DNA of 64,000 bases from the NCBI GenBank assembly GCA_030062745.1, contig CP099841.1, forward strand, positions 18,975,398-19,039,397, in the 5' to 3' direction. Shown here piece by piece: positions 39,960-52,695 of this stretch (the stretch's first letter is position 1; every line of letters starts with the position of its first letter). The position numbers and the translations under genes were made by a program. The notes below the pieces were generated by a model. It was not told where the DNA came from and did no database searches. It saw nothing but the letters and a program-made list of their open reading frames with translations. This stretch comes from Capitulum mitella (Eukaryota > Arthropoda > Thecostraca > Pollicipedomorpha > Pollicipedidae).

Positions 39960-42135
39960 ACACGGCCGCACCAAAAAAAGTGAAATTTGCACACAAGACA
40001 GGTTTAACCTTTGTGACAATCCACAGCACAAATCATTGGCGGTCCGACGCTACCACAGCACGCACGAGAAGAGGGTGACCCATGGCCCTGACCTGCGGCA
40101 ACCGATGCCGGAGCGGGACGACGCATATCGGAAGTGGCGTCAATCCCGAACCGAGACAGATTTGGCCGCATACCGACGCCTTCGTAACAGCGTTAAGAGC
40201 ATTTTCGCCCGGGCTAAGCACATCTTCCTGTGTGACGGTATGCTTGCCAACCGTGCCACTTTCTGGAGGGGCATAAAAAGCTTCACCTTTCAGCCCGCCA
40301 AGGGAGGAGGGGGTGCCGCGGGGGAGACGTCCGCTGAGCAGGCTGATGACTTCAACCGCCACTTTGCGTCCGCCGGCCCTCGTATTGCTGCCGAGCTGGC
40401 AGCGGGCAGCCATGATGACAACCCGCCTCCACCTAGACCACCATGCGTTACCACATCAAGTCTAAGTCTGTCTCCTTCGACTCTCCCTGAACTCGCGAGA
40501 GCTATGAGTAATTTATCATCGTCGAGGGCGTTAGGACATGACGGCGTGCCGCTGCATGCGCTGCGAAGATGTTTCGCCGTCCTCGGCCACATTTACTTCA
40601 TCTGATCAACAGATCTATCACCATTTCTGTTTTCCCTTCCTCCTGGAAGATGGCCGCTGTTCTTCTTCTTCACAAATCAGGCCTGCGTGACATCGTCAGC
40701 AACTTAAGAACCATATCTATCTTACCTGCGCCGTCGAAGATATGTGAAAAGATCGTGTGCACACAGTTGTCTTCTTATCTCGCTACCTATGATCTTTTAG
40801 CTCCATCACAATATGCATATAGACCATGTCACTCGACGGAGGACGCCCTGGTTGAAGCTGTTGAGTGGATGGTGCGTCGGACTGACGGTTGCCACGTCGT
40901 CGCCGTCACCTGGATTGACCTTAGTCGAGCTTTTGACAGTGTCGACCATGACTCCCTCCTGACCAAGCTCCAATGGTATGGCATCGACCCTAGGTGGTTC
41001 GAGAGCTACTTGGCTGATCGGCGGCAGGTGGCGAGAGGTGGTTCTCTCTCCATTCCTCTCTCCCACGGTGTTCCTAAGGGATCCATTGTCGGTCCTATCT
41101 TCTTCAGCATCTTCACGAACGACCTTCCATCCTATCATCATCACACATGTATCCATCACACATGTATCCACATGTAGTATCCTATGCCGATGACACCCAG
41201 CTGCTAGACTCCGCACATCCCGATTATTTACCCATCCTAAAATCCCGGCAAGAAGAGACTCTCCTTGCCGTCCAGTCCTACTTTACATCCAACTCCTTGA
41301 AAATGAATCCATCCAAAACAACCCTGCTCCTTGTCGACTCAGCCCATAACCTCAAGAAGACCACATCCTTCCATCTTAACTTTGCCGGCCACATACTAAC
41401 CCCTTCTTCGTCCGTGGAGATGCTGGGGGTAACTATCGACAGCTCCTTGTCCTGGGAGGAGCACATATCCAAGGTTACCAAAAAGTGCAACTCCATCCTG
41501 CTCTGTTTGTATAAGATACGTCACCACCTTACGCCAGAGGTCCTGACACTCCTAATCCAGTCACATGTTTTCCCCCACATCCTTTACTGCCTTTCGGTCT
41601 GGGGCGGGGCCGCGTCGTGCCACCTTAGCAGAGTTCAGAGGATGGTGAACTTCGGGGCCAGGATCGTCTTCGGGGCTCGTAAGCGGGATTCGGTGTCGGC
41701 GACCTTGAGGGCGCTAGGCTGGCACGCCGTACGTGACTTAATTGCGAGGCGCGACAGCACTGGTGTCTTTCGAGTCCTGAACGACTGGCGTGCTTCGGTG
41801 GCGGTCCGGTCCCTGTTCATTCCACGTACTGCTGTGTCCCAGCGTGCCACCCGGGCGCCGGCGGCCGGCACCTTAGAGCCGCCGACTTAACGTCCGTCTG
41901 TGGCCCGCAGGGCTTTTTCGTATCGCGCGGCCTCGTCCTGGAACCGCCTGCCGCCAGACATTACCACCTCTCGAACCCCTGCAGAGCATGTGTGTAAACT
42001 TGACGAACTTTCTACTATAGCTTGACGTGTCTGACGTCTAGTTTTATCTGTATAGCTATTGCGCATGTACTGTATTGTAATGACAAACAGTAATCCACGC
42101 GGTGGAAAGATTCGCAAATAAACTGAACTGAACTG
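39960..42135 (+). pseudogene. CR1/L2-like LINE, 5'-truncated reverse transcriptase
   Basis: The plus-strand ORF2 relic lacks the endonuclease. Three frames follow one another. The first (to about 40590) has DAYRKWRQSRTETDLAAYRR, SSSRALGHDGVPLHAL. The second (about 40569-41177) has FPSSWKMAAVLLLHKSG, YRPCHSTEDALVEAVEW, WIDLSRAFDSVDH and HGVPKGSIVGP. The third (about 41147-41890) has VVSYADDTQLL (catalytic YADD at 41183-41194) and MLGVTIDSSLSWEEHI. The shifts are one base near 40575 and a 15-bp tandem duplication near 41140-41170. The tail carries AATAAA (42117-42122) and then ACTGA-type repeats ending near 42135. The motifs fit the CR1/L2 group. It is dead, and of the same family as 63798-61100. 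Confidence 0.8.
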
Positions 42136-42139
42136 TTAG

Positions 42140-43110
42140 AGGGCCCCTGGAGATGCATAGAGGGTTCCTCAAGCTCGCAAAGGATCCTGAGACCACAGCA
42201 GGGCCCTAACATGGCAAAGTGCCCTTGAGATCGCCAGACGGGTCATAGGGCCCCTAAGACAGCCAAGATAAAGACTGAGTCCCTAGGGGTCCTGGAATGT
42301 CATAGGGGCTCCGAATGGGTTTCACGGACCTGTGTGAAAAAAACTGAAGGTTCTTGATGTAGTCGGAAGGCCTACGGGAGGGTTAACGACACTCTGAGAC
42401 GGTTAGATGGCCCTTAAAATGAGCAGAAGGGCCCTGAAACTCCCCAGGTCCCCTGAGACCTCAAAAGGGTTGACAACAAGGCAAAGGGTTCATGAGACCG
42501 CTTAACATGCCAGAGAGGCGCCCGAGTCAGAAAGAACTTTAAAGGGTGCCTAGCACGGCATAAGGAGACCCCAGCCAGCCAGAGGGGTCCCCTGAACGGG
42601 AATTCATAATTGACCTCAACCTTGACAGGGGCCCCAAATGGGCTACATTGGCCTTTTTGAAAGGCTGGAAGGCTCCTGATGCTGTCAGGGGGCCCCGAGA
42701 AGGTCAGGTGGCTCGTGGGACAGCAAGATGGGCTCGTATACTGTAGACGACCCCTGAGACCACCAGAAAGGTTGGAGGGTCCTTGCGGGCAGACGATAAA
42801 AGAGCCTCGAAGACGGTATGTAGTCCTGGACGGCCAGAGGGTCCCGAGTGTGTTAGGCGGGTTCCTGGCACTGGCGAGGTCCCCCTGGGACTGTTAATGA
42901 GGCCTCTGAAGCGCCAACAAAGGTCCCTGTTACGGCTAAAGGGGTTCTAAGGTTGCCAGGTCCCCATGTAACAGAAAAAGACCCTTGATAAAGCCACGGG
43001 GACCACAGGAGGCTCTCAGAGGGCCTATGGCGCTGCACAGGGGCTCTGAAATTGCTGGAAGGTCTTTTGTAAATGCCAAAGGGCCCCTGAGACGGCAAAC
43101 TTGTTCCCCA
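42140..43110. repeat. Degenerate minisatellite, unit about 30 bp (GGGCCCCTGAGACGGCMA)
   Basis: Loose tandem copies of a consensus near GGGCCCCTGAGACGGCCAAA occur throughout. Examples are AAAGGGCCCCTGAGACGGCA near 43080, AGAAGGGCCCTGAAACTCCC near 42430 and CCTTGAGATCGCCAGACGGG near 42210. Units vary in length and are strongly mutated, so this is old. A second array of the same motif is at 48840-49320. No coding signal is present. Confidence 0.7.
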
Positions 43111-43254
43111 GAGACGATATGAGAAGTTAACACTATGGTGTCACTCGCACGGATCCACTCACGTCACTGATGTCTTCCACTGGATGGCTTTGCATAGCTG
43201 CAACTTCTGTTTAACTTGGTTAGGCCTGAACCGTTCGCGCAGATTACCAATGTT

Positions 43255-46200
43255 CATAGGTGGGCATCTTACTAAAAAATGTAACTTCGTTACTCGTTAC
43301 TCCGTTACTCAAAAAAGCCAGTCCGTTACTCGTTACTCCGTTACTCTGCCTTAAAAAGTAACGGAAGTTACCGTTACTCCGTTATTCCGTTACTTTTTTA
43401 AATGCAGTGAAAACTACGCGAACGCGGGTTTTAAGTCTTTTATGCTGCTTTGTGGTTGTAAAACGCATTCCATATACAAAGGGAAGAAACAAAAAGCGCT
43501 TACCCAAAACACTCCGCTAGCTGCCCACTGCCCTCACCAGCCGTTGTAGAGTCGGCGGCGCCGGGACAACAGCCGCGGCGGGTATTCTACCACTGTGTTA
43601 GCCACAATGTTCAAACCAACGAATTCCTGTTCATTGCCCGCGGCGCCGGCGGAGCGGGAACAACCGGCGCTGGAGCGGACGCATGCAAAATGCGACAAAC
43701 AGCGGACATCTATCGACTGGGTTTGATCAACAATGCCTCTCGAAGTATCCGCCCTGAACATAATGGTCTCCGTTCAGAGCTCGTTTCGGTCTCGCGAACT
43801 TTTTGTTTTGTTTTGAAATTATGTGTGTGTATTAGTTTGTGTACGAGCGGGTGCGTGGAGGTAAGATTCCTGATACCCCTGACGTTTTTTTAATACCAAA
43901 CGACGAAGGACTCAAAAAAACATGACTGATATGGATTTTATTACTGTGAAATAAAAGACTAAAAAAAGGTGCTTTAGTACCTTTTCAGCACCCTTGAAAA
44001 GACAAATTAGCTATAAAAACATGGTCATAAGTAAGATGCAACGGAGGATGTTAGCCGTTCACAAGTGGAACATTTTGGAACGATGACGTGACCTGACCTG
44101 ACCCCTGTGAAAGGCCAAAATTGATATCAATGAACTCGCTATTGTCTTACGGTTCAGTATATATCGCTTAAGTTCAGCTTTTCAGGGACAAGGTATTGTG
44201 TCTATTTACCTAATTCCAAGGACGTGTTTTGACCTTTCATGGCGTCTGGTGGCCTCAAAATTGACCTGAGGTCAAAACTCTTGAATGTTTTCGTCTCGGC
44301 TTGACAAAACCTTTCCGCCGGTGTTTTCCTTTTTTCCGTGCGATATATGGGAGCCGAGATCCTGGGAGGTGCGGAAATCCGCGCTCCCCCTCCGGCCGGG
44401 CAAAGGGCATTCTGAGCCCGGCCGGAGGCGGGTTAAAAACACTTCATTTAACCCTATTCCCTGTGGGGGGGGGGGGCAGATTCTGCTACCCGTGTCTTTT
44501 TGCTTGTCGCTCCCACACTGTTTGCCGCAGCGCCACAAGATTTTCTGGCATTTCATGGAATTGATACACAAGTGTTTTGTCAACATTTAAAAAAAAATCG
44601 GTCCCGCAGAGGCGGTTCCAGGCCCCCGTTTTCGGCGGTAATGTGCTGTGCGTGAAGCTGCAAAGTTGTGCGGTTCACTATCGTGACATTCTGAGTAGAA
44701 ATAAAGATCACTGACTCATTTATATAGTCATGCACATCCTAAACAATGCGTATGCACGCACATTTTCAGGCGAACGCACACCCAGGTACTGAAAAAATGG
44801 GGGAGCACACTATTGTGCTTATGGTGCCCTCCCAATTTTGTTTACCTGGATCCACCTCTGCGCTACATATAAACTTAAACTGGCTTGCTAGTTGTACATC
44901 TGATGTTTATATCACCCAAAACAAACAAAAACAAAGGAAATTTCTCATTTCAAAAATCACCCTTTTTGCCCTCCCTGGAACTGCCTATGGTTTTCTATTT
45001 TAAATTTCAGCTTTCGGTATATAAAAGACTTGGACATTCCAAGCTGAACCGTGTTATTCCCATGAAAATTGGTTGGTAAACACGGCCGCAGTGACTTTCA
45101 AAAATCCCCAAATTTTGGAGTTTGTTTGCCCCCACGCCCTATTTTCGCAGTTTTTGAACTTTTGGAGTCCGGAATTGGAGATCTCGTTGAAACATCTTAA
45201 ATGGCATTCATCCCATCAACATTGCACGAATACATCTCGAGATCTCTGGAAGGGCGGGGAGGGGAGGGGGCAGAATTGGTAATCTTCACCTTTCGGCCAA
45301 TGCATATTTTTCGAAGGTGCAAAAGTGGCAACGGATCATATCATGTTTGAGTTTGGGTTCTCACTTCTGCGTCTACAAAAAAATAATGTGTCAGCCGAAA
45401 GGTGTTTCGGCCAGTTGATATTTTTTTCGGGAACGCAGGAGTGGTAACTCGAATCGCATGGACAATGTAGCCTGTCCTCCAAGTTAAAAATAATTTAACC
45501 TAACCTAACCTAAAACCTACTGTATGGTTGCAGGGATTGCCCTAGATGGGCATGTAAAACTAATTTTTTGTTAGGTTCAATTTGCCTGTTTTTTGGTTTG
45601 GTTAGCTCGTATCGGCTGAAGGCAAACATGTGTCAACTGAATCAAAATTCAAGAGTTAGGACCTAACCAAGTCAGTTTACACATCCAGTAGGGGCCAGTG
45701 CTTAGAAAAATACCTGAATGGGCTAAATTGTTCACACAACTTGTGTTGCCACTTCCGCGTCTCCAAAAATTACGCGTAAAGTAACGTCCGCCGAAAGGTA
45801 GATTACCGCAGATCTGCCCCCCCCCCCCAGGGTAATGTGAATCTCACTGCCTGCAGAGAATATGGTTCAGGCAAATAGTCCAAGCAATAGTCGACAAGCT
45901 TCATAATTATGCTGCACTACTGACAACTTATTGTGCGCATTCTGTTCTCACCTGGAAATACCGTAAATAATGCTTCCTCTTGATATGTGCCTTTAGGTTT
46001 GAAAGGCTACTGTTGTGACCCTTGATTATAACCGCTTTCGGTCGGCACAGGACATACGTAAAAATGACGTTTTTCCCCTCCTCCTTAAACTCAAAGCACG
46101 TTTCTAGATGTGGTCATGGGTGACCCAGACCGGGCTCGTCCTCTGCCTCCGAAGCTGAGGCACCGTCGGACTCGGAGTCAAGGTTTTCGACCTCCAGTGG

Positions 46201-46962
46201 CGGCGTAAAGACGCCTTGATGGGACATTTTAGTGTCAGGTAGTTAAAATTTCAGGCCAGTCAAGAATCAATCACCACTCCATCGTCCCATGGACATTACA
46301 GATCCAAGGCCATGGCGGCAGTAATCATGTGCTCAAGAGCCTTGAGTGATCTTGGCGGGGAACCGCGTGGCGGTGGTAAGCAATCCGTGACTGACTTGAG
46401 ACAACATTGAAAAATGCCGTCAGCTGGCTGTTCCAGTATAAATGGCAATAACTTTGATATCTTTTAGCCTGAAAAATGACGATTTTAATTTAATGGTTAA
46501 TTTATAATTTTAAGTCATATCTTACGCATAATTCAATACTTTTGTCCCAAAAGAGACCAAAGACAGCTGGCCTTTATACTGAACCATTGCCGCCAGCTTG
46601 CCGTCAACGTTTATCAGCTGACGAATATTGTCAACAAGTCGACTCCGCGACTGTCAGCTGAGTGCGCGCCCAGCCGCGCTTGTATCGCCGCACGCTATTG
46701 GGTGTTGGCTATTCAAGTAGCCAATGGCGTGTGCCGATGCAAATAAAGCCGGGCGGTGTCTGTAAGGAGTTTAAAAAGCAACGGAGTAACGGAGTAACGG
46801 AGTAACGGACCAAAAAGTAACGGAGTAACGGACCACAAAAATAACTTCCGTTACTCAGTCCGTTACAGTAAAATAAAAGTAACGGGTCCGTTACTCCGTT
46901 ACTCAAAAAAGTAACTTCATTAGTAACGGAGTAACGGAGTAACGGACCAGTGCCCACCTATG
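43255..46962. mobile_element. hAT element of 3.7 kb with CCGTTACT subterminal repeats
   Basis: Perfect 12-bp terminal inverted repeats CATAGGTGGGCA (43255-43266; 46951-46962) are flanked by a perfect 8-bp target-site duplication CCAATGTT (43247-43254; 46963-46970). Dense CCGTTACTC / GAGTAACGG repeats fill both ends (43280-43400; 46780-46950), like hAT subterminal arrays. I see no full transposase. A minus-strand frame at 43761-43534 (ending VVEYPPRLLSRRRR) and a minus-strand start near 46228 (MSHQGVFTPPLEVENLDSES, then an acidic run and a stop) may be gene remnants. The interior has AGGTCA hexamers (44090-44110, 44265-44275), long G or C runs (about 44464, 45817) and TTAGG-like repeats (45494-45510), so it is itself a nest of repeats. 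Confidence 0.85.
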
Positions 46963-46970
46963 CCAATGTT

Positions 46971-48839
46971 GTATGATATGCATGCCTTTGCATACGCATA
47001 ATTTCAACGAAACGAATGGAACGGGCGACCGTGTTGTACTGTCGTGAGACATCCATACAGTAGTAGTATATGGTATTGCCGCGGAGGCGTAGGAACGTTT
47101 CATAAAGGGGCAAGGGACATTGCCAAATTATTTTTGCTGACCGAGTACCGAGGGGAGAAGGTGATTAAGTTCGACAAACATGTTTCGTTGATATAGCGTA
47201 AACATATATTTGGTATAGTGTACAACATTAATCATTCTTTAAAATAGCGACAGTGTAAAATGTTCTTGCAGGAGCTTTCCTGAAATGAAACTTCGTTCTG
47301 AAAGGGCTTCACGTTGGAAATCTCCGGCCGGAATCCAGTGGAGGGGCGAAATCCATCCCCGCCTCCGACGTCATGTTTGTCGCGGATTGTCTGGTTTCGC
47401 ACACTAAACTGATATCTAGTGCGTCTCAAAACGAAAACAAATGAGATGGGCATTTTTGGAGGTTTCGTCACGTGCAGTCAACCGTAGAGCGGCAAAACCA
47501 GCCGATCGCCCCCCCCCCTCCCCGGCCATGCGTTACCAGCAGCGATATTAGGTGATATGCGAGCGATGTGAAGTTAAGTGCTGTAATCTGTTCGCTGGCC
47601 ATCGTGGATCTCGCTTGAAATAAGGATAAGTCTGATTTTGGCATACTTTCGATCAGCCATGGCAATCATCCGGGAAAAAGCCACAAAAGCTGCCAAATCG
47701 GCGAAATTTTGAACATTTGGCCCGCTGTGACCTCGAAGGTGTTGCCCTAGAGTCGCGAAATTTGGGCAAATGTAGGTGCCCCACAACTTTTCACTCACGC
47801 TGAAAGCTTCATGTCACTAGCTGGTTTCTGAGGTTTGGGCGGAGAGTGGAGGGATGGGGTGGGGAATTTCGCGCCTTTCCTTCACTGCGTGTAATTTTCA
47901 GAGGCCTTCCACTGCGCGTGTCAAAAACATAAAACAAATTGTTTATCAAGCATAATTGCACATAACACCAGGATAGATGTCGGGCGTGTCCAGCATTCTT
48001 AACTTTACGGACATTTCGCAAGACAGGAGTTTAGTATTTTTCGCCGCCTGGTAGGAATTAGAGCTCTTTCTCCCCCGAGGGAACCTGAATGCCGTTTAAT
48101 GACATCTTAATTAAAGATATCGCTCGCTGCCAGCTTAGGTTAGGATGGGCTTTATGCCTTCCCCAAGGAGGATATCACTATAACTGATGGGTTATTTCCA
48201 ATCGCTTGATATCATCACGTTGTGCAACGTATGTGTTCCCGACAAAGTCTACATCCCAATGTCCCATGTAATCTATGTGCTCAGAAATGAGAACAAAGAA
48301 GAAGGAAACAAAACGGCTATCCAGGGGCGCGAACACACGATTCCGCTTCACCCATTTCAAGTTAAACGATAATACCACTCGACCAACCAAGAACGCTGCG
48401 CGGTGCGCGACTGCGTTGGTCAAGTTGCTCCGAACCTAGCCACTACGCAAATGAATGGGAAGCTGGTCCTCTCCTCCCTCTTACGGCACATGAAACACAT
48501 CCGCTCATTGGTCGGCGTGTTAACAGCTGTCCGATCTACTTCGAAAGGCAGCCTCTAAACGAACCCCCGACACAACCGGCCACCTGTCAGCGAAGGGTCG
48601 TAACTAGCAGGGAGGCACCCAGCAGGAGGCGGTGAAAACTGACGAGTGAAGCAGAAAACATTATTTTGGAAAATTTAGCGATACTAAGACAATGCAGATG
48701 AGCGCAGCTGTACAGAATGATGAGAAGCATTGCCACCTGCCATGCTATGTACTTGTGACGATGTGTTACCTACACTTCGGGAAGTACCCTCCATATTGTC
48801 AAGGAGCTTAATATCTAACATTACTTTCGTGGAGAACCG
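46971..48839. other. No host gene recognised; repeat-end motifs
   Basis: No gene is supported. Around 47850-47935 the sequence CCTTCCACTGCGCGTGTCAA, preceded by CCTTCACTGCGTGTAA, resembles the right terminal repeat of the TTAA element family (9673, 27222), so one or two ends of that family are present. A C-run lies at about 47508-47518. Confidence 0.4.
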
Positions 48840-49320
48840 TACCTAGGACCACAGGGGGTCCACTGAGACTGCTAGAGAGGAATCTTTGAGACTGCTAACT
48901 AGAAGTCTTTAGCAACAGGGCCCTTGAGACGACCAGTGGGGTTCTGGAAACCATCAAACCTTAAGACGTCCATAGAGCTCCTGAAACGGCCAAAGGATCT
49001 ACAGTCTCTGTCACGGCAGAGAGAGATTTATAGAGGGCATTTGTTAGCGTCTGAGAACTCCTTAGACGGCAAAAATGTTCCAGGGACGACAGGAAAGAAT
49101 CCGAGTTAGCTTAAACGTCCCTGAAACTGCTAGATGGGTTCCTGAAACTGTCCGAAGTGCCCCTGAAACTGCCAAAGGAGCATCTGACGTCCCGAGGGAG
49201 ACGCGAAACTGTAAAAGGAACCTGAAACCACCACAGGCCTGCTGGTACGGCAGACGGCCGCGACCACCAAAAGTGCCCCTGTAACTGGAAGAGGTACCCA
49301 ACCTAAGCTCACAAAAAGAT
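48840..49320. repeat. Degenerate minisatellite, second array
   Basis: Same loose motif as 42140-43110: CCACTGAGACTGCTAGA, CTTTGAGACTGCTAACTAGA, GGCCCTTGAGACGACCAG, CCCTGAAACTGCCAAAGG. The two arrays are about 5.7 kb apart, on either side of the 3.7-kb hAT element. Confidence 0.65.
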
Positions 49321-50392
49321 TCCAGAAACTAGGGGAGGGGGCGGGAGGGAAGACGGGCTCCTGCATCAGATACAGACACGGCATCTCAAATGGAGGGAGG
49401 GGCGGAGCCGCCTAAAATCTTGGCGTTTCGTCATGTTTCAGCCACTCTGTAGGAGAACAAAACGAGAAATTTTCTCAAATAAGTTGACGCGCTCGAATTT
49501 TTCTTCGGTACTTTGCATGGAAAAAACGCAGAATCATATCAAGCAATTCCCCTGGACTCGCGCGGATGGACGATTTTTCATATCTGAGAAGCAAAAAAAT
49601 GTGGGTGGGTCTGCGCTAACCATTCGCCTTCACCCCCCCCCCCCCCACCGCCTTGGCGAAATCCTGCATCCGTCCCTGGCAAGGGCCCCATTGGTTACGA
49701 GGGCCCCCTTGATCCGATTTGGTTCCCCTTGAGAGGCATCCTGGCTACGCCCCTGGAAAGAAAATTTTCCTTTGACAAACTAAGTTGCCATGCTCATCCG
49801 TAATCTCGTAAATTTCGTAGAATTATTTCGCACAAACTTAACCTTCCTTTCCTAATTCTTTTGCCGGCCTGTTGCGCGCAGAGAACGGCGGCTGCATCGA
49901 CCCAACTGGCTTATCTTTATTCACCTGAAGTATCATGTGCCCCCTAAATTTTTCATTCTTCCCCATCTTCATGCACATAATCCATGCCTCACTATCCATT
50001 ATCCCTGTCATTTATCATGTCCGTTGAGTCGGGTACATGAATACCATCAGTGTTTTCGTAATGTTCTTGTATTTAAATAAATCCGTAACGAAATAAAATG
50101 TATTACGACGTTTAACATATTTATTGTTCTTTTGCTTCTATTGTTCTCTTGCTCTTCAATCTGAATACTTTTATCTCAAGTTTCAGTATCAGTGTTATAA
50201 CATTGTGTACTTGGGTATGTTTACGGAAACGTCCTGTAAAATGCAGAAAGAAGCATGTCCAGCATATCCAGGTTCGCAGGGGCACACCTAGGGTTTTTCC
50301 TGACGGGAGTTCGTAAGCAGTACACGTATGAAATGTTTAGCAGGCCCGATCTTCCTCTTCCTGCGGTCCTGTTCTGCCCTCGCTGTTTGTTT

Positions 50393-50472
50393 TTTTGGGG
50401 GGAGGGGATTGAACCCACGGCCCTCTTTTGGACCCGCATTTCCAGGTTCGGAGATAAATCCTACTAGGCTGA
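50393..50472 (-). repeat. tRNA-derived SINE head (probable)
   Basis: On the minus strand CTCAGCCTAGTAGGATTTATC (A-box-like) is followed after a normal interval by GTGGGTTCAATCCCCTCC (B-box-like GGTTCAATCCC). Anticodon and acceptor stems do not fold cleanly, so it is not a working tRNA. A T-run or A-run follows the B box. Confidence 0.35.
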
Positions 50473-51555
50473 GGTTCATGTGGCTTTCAGCCGTTCAACA
50501 CGTCAAATTCCCAGGACAGTTCCTGCTCGCCACCGTTTCGAAGTAGAAGTGACTTTCTGCATCGGGAACTGCTCTTCATCTGTTCTTTGCTCGCGAGTAA
50601 CTAATTGTTGTAACAGACAGCACTAATTACCTGCATTTAATGAGTCGGTTCCTCTATTGCTCCAAATTCCTCAGCATTGCTGTTAAACGTTTGCAATGTG
50701 TCATCTGTTCTGTTAAGAGATGCAAAACGCTGACTCGTCGTTTGGGTTCCAGACTCTCTCCTGTGTCAAACTGTTTCACTTTTTACGTGTGACACTCAGC
50801 TTTTCCTGACATAAAGCATTGATGTAGGCCAATCAAAAGAAGTGACGGGTTGTGCGACAATTAACTGTTATGGAAGACATGCTGAGGTCTCACAAGTTAA
50901 CTCATAACTGTCTGAAAAGGGTTATTGGTAGGCCTGGTATCATGCATATTTGTGCATCCCTCTGCAATTACATCATCCTTCCTAGTTCGTCGTTCTACCT
51001 GTAACAAGCATATTCTAAAAATGGAAGCCCTTCAGAGTGAAATACTTACGGAGACATATCACAAGGAATAAGACGGGACCGGCAGGTGCTTAGGCCACGA
51101 AGAGCTCCGCAAAGGCAAGTTTTTTCCGCAAACCCGAGTTCTTTTTCCTGTGGGGGGAGGGGAGGCGTAATAGATGTCTCGTCCTCCGAAGTTTCCCCAG
51201 CAGTTTTGAACTCGTGGATACGCGCTTGGGTGATTGCCAGGTATTTTGGAACTTATTGGATCTTAAAAGGCGTTCCCAGCACAACTGAGGACCACTAATA
51301 GGCGTCTGAGACACAACAAACTGATCCGAGTGATTCGATAATGATGTTAGGTGTCGGAGCCCGTGCTAAGCAGAGCTTGTTGCATAGAATCCGACCTCTA
51401 CAACCGATCACGGAATTCCAGGTAACAGCCGGTTTTGTGACGAAAGTTTAGCGCGCTGCTAATGGTGCGACACGACCGTGTAGCAGTCCGCGTGACCCTA
51501 TTCTGCCAGAGAGACTCTATTTTGGTACAGCCAGCTGACCCGTGGGCAAAACACC

Positions 51556-51625
51556 GAGCGCCTGGGCGATTTGAACCTGTCCTGCCAGGACGGGGAGGCC
51601 AACGCTCTACCAAACTCGTCTGACA
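51556..51625 (-). repeat. tRNA-derived SINE head or tRNA pseudogene
   Basis: On the minus strand GAGTTTGGTAGAGCGTTGGC (A-box region) and ACAGGTTCAAATCGCCC (B-box region) are spaced as in a tRNA, with a partial acceptor stem AGCGC/GCGCT. The T stem does not pair properly. So a SINE head or a pseudogene is more likely than a functional tRNA. Confidence 0.45.
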
Positions 51626-52695
51626 GAGCGCTGGTTACCGATCGCGGCATGGATTTTATCGGTACTAGCTAACAGGTCATGTGTTTTGATGAATCGTGAC
51701 GTTTTTCACGTGTTTAGTCAGTAGTAAAGGCCCAGATCCAGCTGTGGATTTCCTGAGCAAGATGTTCTGTTCACGTGTTAAAACTGCGATGGCTGGAAGC
51801 TAAAGATATTCCATAAAGCATGCTTGTGAATGTTTATTGCGAAAATAAATCAACGCATGACAACATAAGCTTTAGTGTTCGGATAAGGACTAGTAAGTAC
51901 TGCAAACGCAACTTAAATCACTGTAACTTAAATCACTGTCGGAGTGCACATACTATTTAACCAATACACACTCTTGCAGAAGCGGATGCAAATCACAGAA
52001 GGGCAAAGCTAGTGTAGCATGAGCATTAACGAACCTACTCTTAACGATGTTACCGCCGACAATGGCCCTTGGTCATCTCCCATCCCGATATTAGTTTCAC
52101 TTTGTGACCAGATATAACGAGTGAACCGCTTTTCCAGTCGCGTCATAAACTACGTTATAACCGTTCGCTCCGTCAGCTAACTGGAATATTGGCAAACTCC
52201 CCGACTGTCTCCGAGCAGCCACCTGAGAGACTAGCTACCATCCTCCCCGTCGATGGAATTCCACGTTCGCTTGCGAAGGGCCGCAGATCGCGTCTTGGCT
52301 GCAGCCCTTGCTCCTAACAGATGGCCTCTGGAATCACAGCAGCGTTTCGTGCGCACCGCCCCAGGCATTTTTCGAGCTTCGCGGGTCTACCGCTGACCCC
52401 TGGCCGTAACCTCTGAACGAGTCAAGGTCAGCCGCCTCCGAGGCATGGCGATGGCGTAGCTCTCGCAGCGGACGCCGCCGCAAAATCGGCTCGCACGCGT
52501 CGTAGACCTGTGCCCGGTGTGACCGGGCCACAGGTCGCGCTCGTTTCGTTACCCCGCCCCGTCGCGAGGTCACGGCGTCCGGTCACGGTCAGACCGCGGC
52601 CCGGAAGGGGTGGCGGGCGCCGCCAGCGGCCCGGCGGGCGGCGCGGGCGGCGGCCGGCCGCCGGGTCCGGCCGGTCGGCGCCACGCCGGCCGCGG

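Larger units (their letters stand above)
49321..52695. other. 3' flank of SCAPER; no gene recognised apart from tRNA-like segments
   Basis: No coding feature is recognised. A 14-C run lies near 49631-49644. Two tRNA-like segments are given separately. A minus-strand AATAAA (51838-51833) could be a SCAPER poly(A) signal, about 860 nt after the stop, but this is only a position match. Confidence 0.4.

Noticed and set aside
51556-51625. Functional tRNA gene
   Set aside because: A- and B-box-like sequences are present, but the T stem does not pair. A SINE head or pseudogene is more likely.
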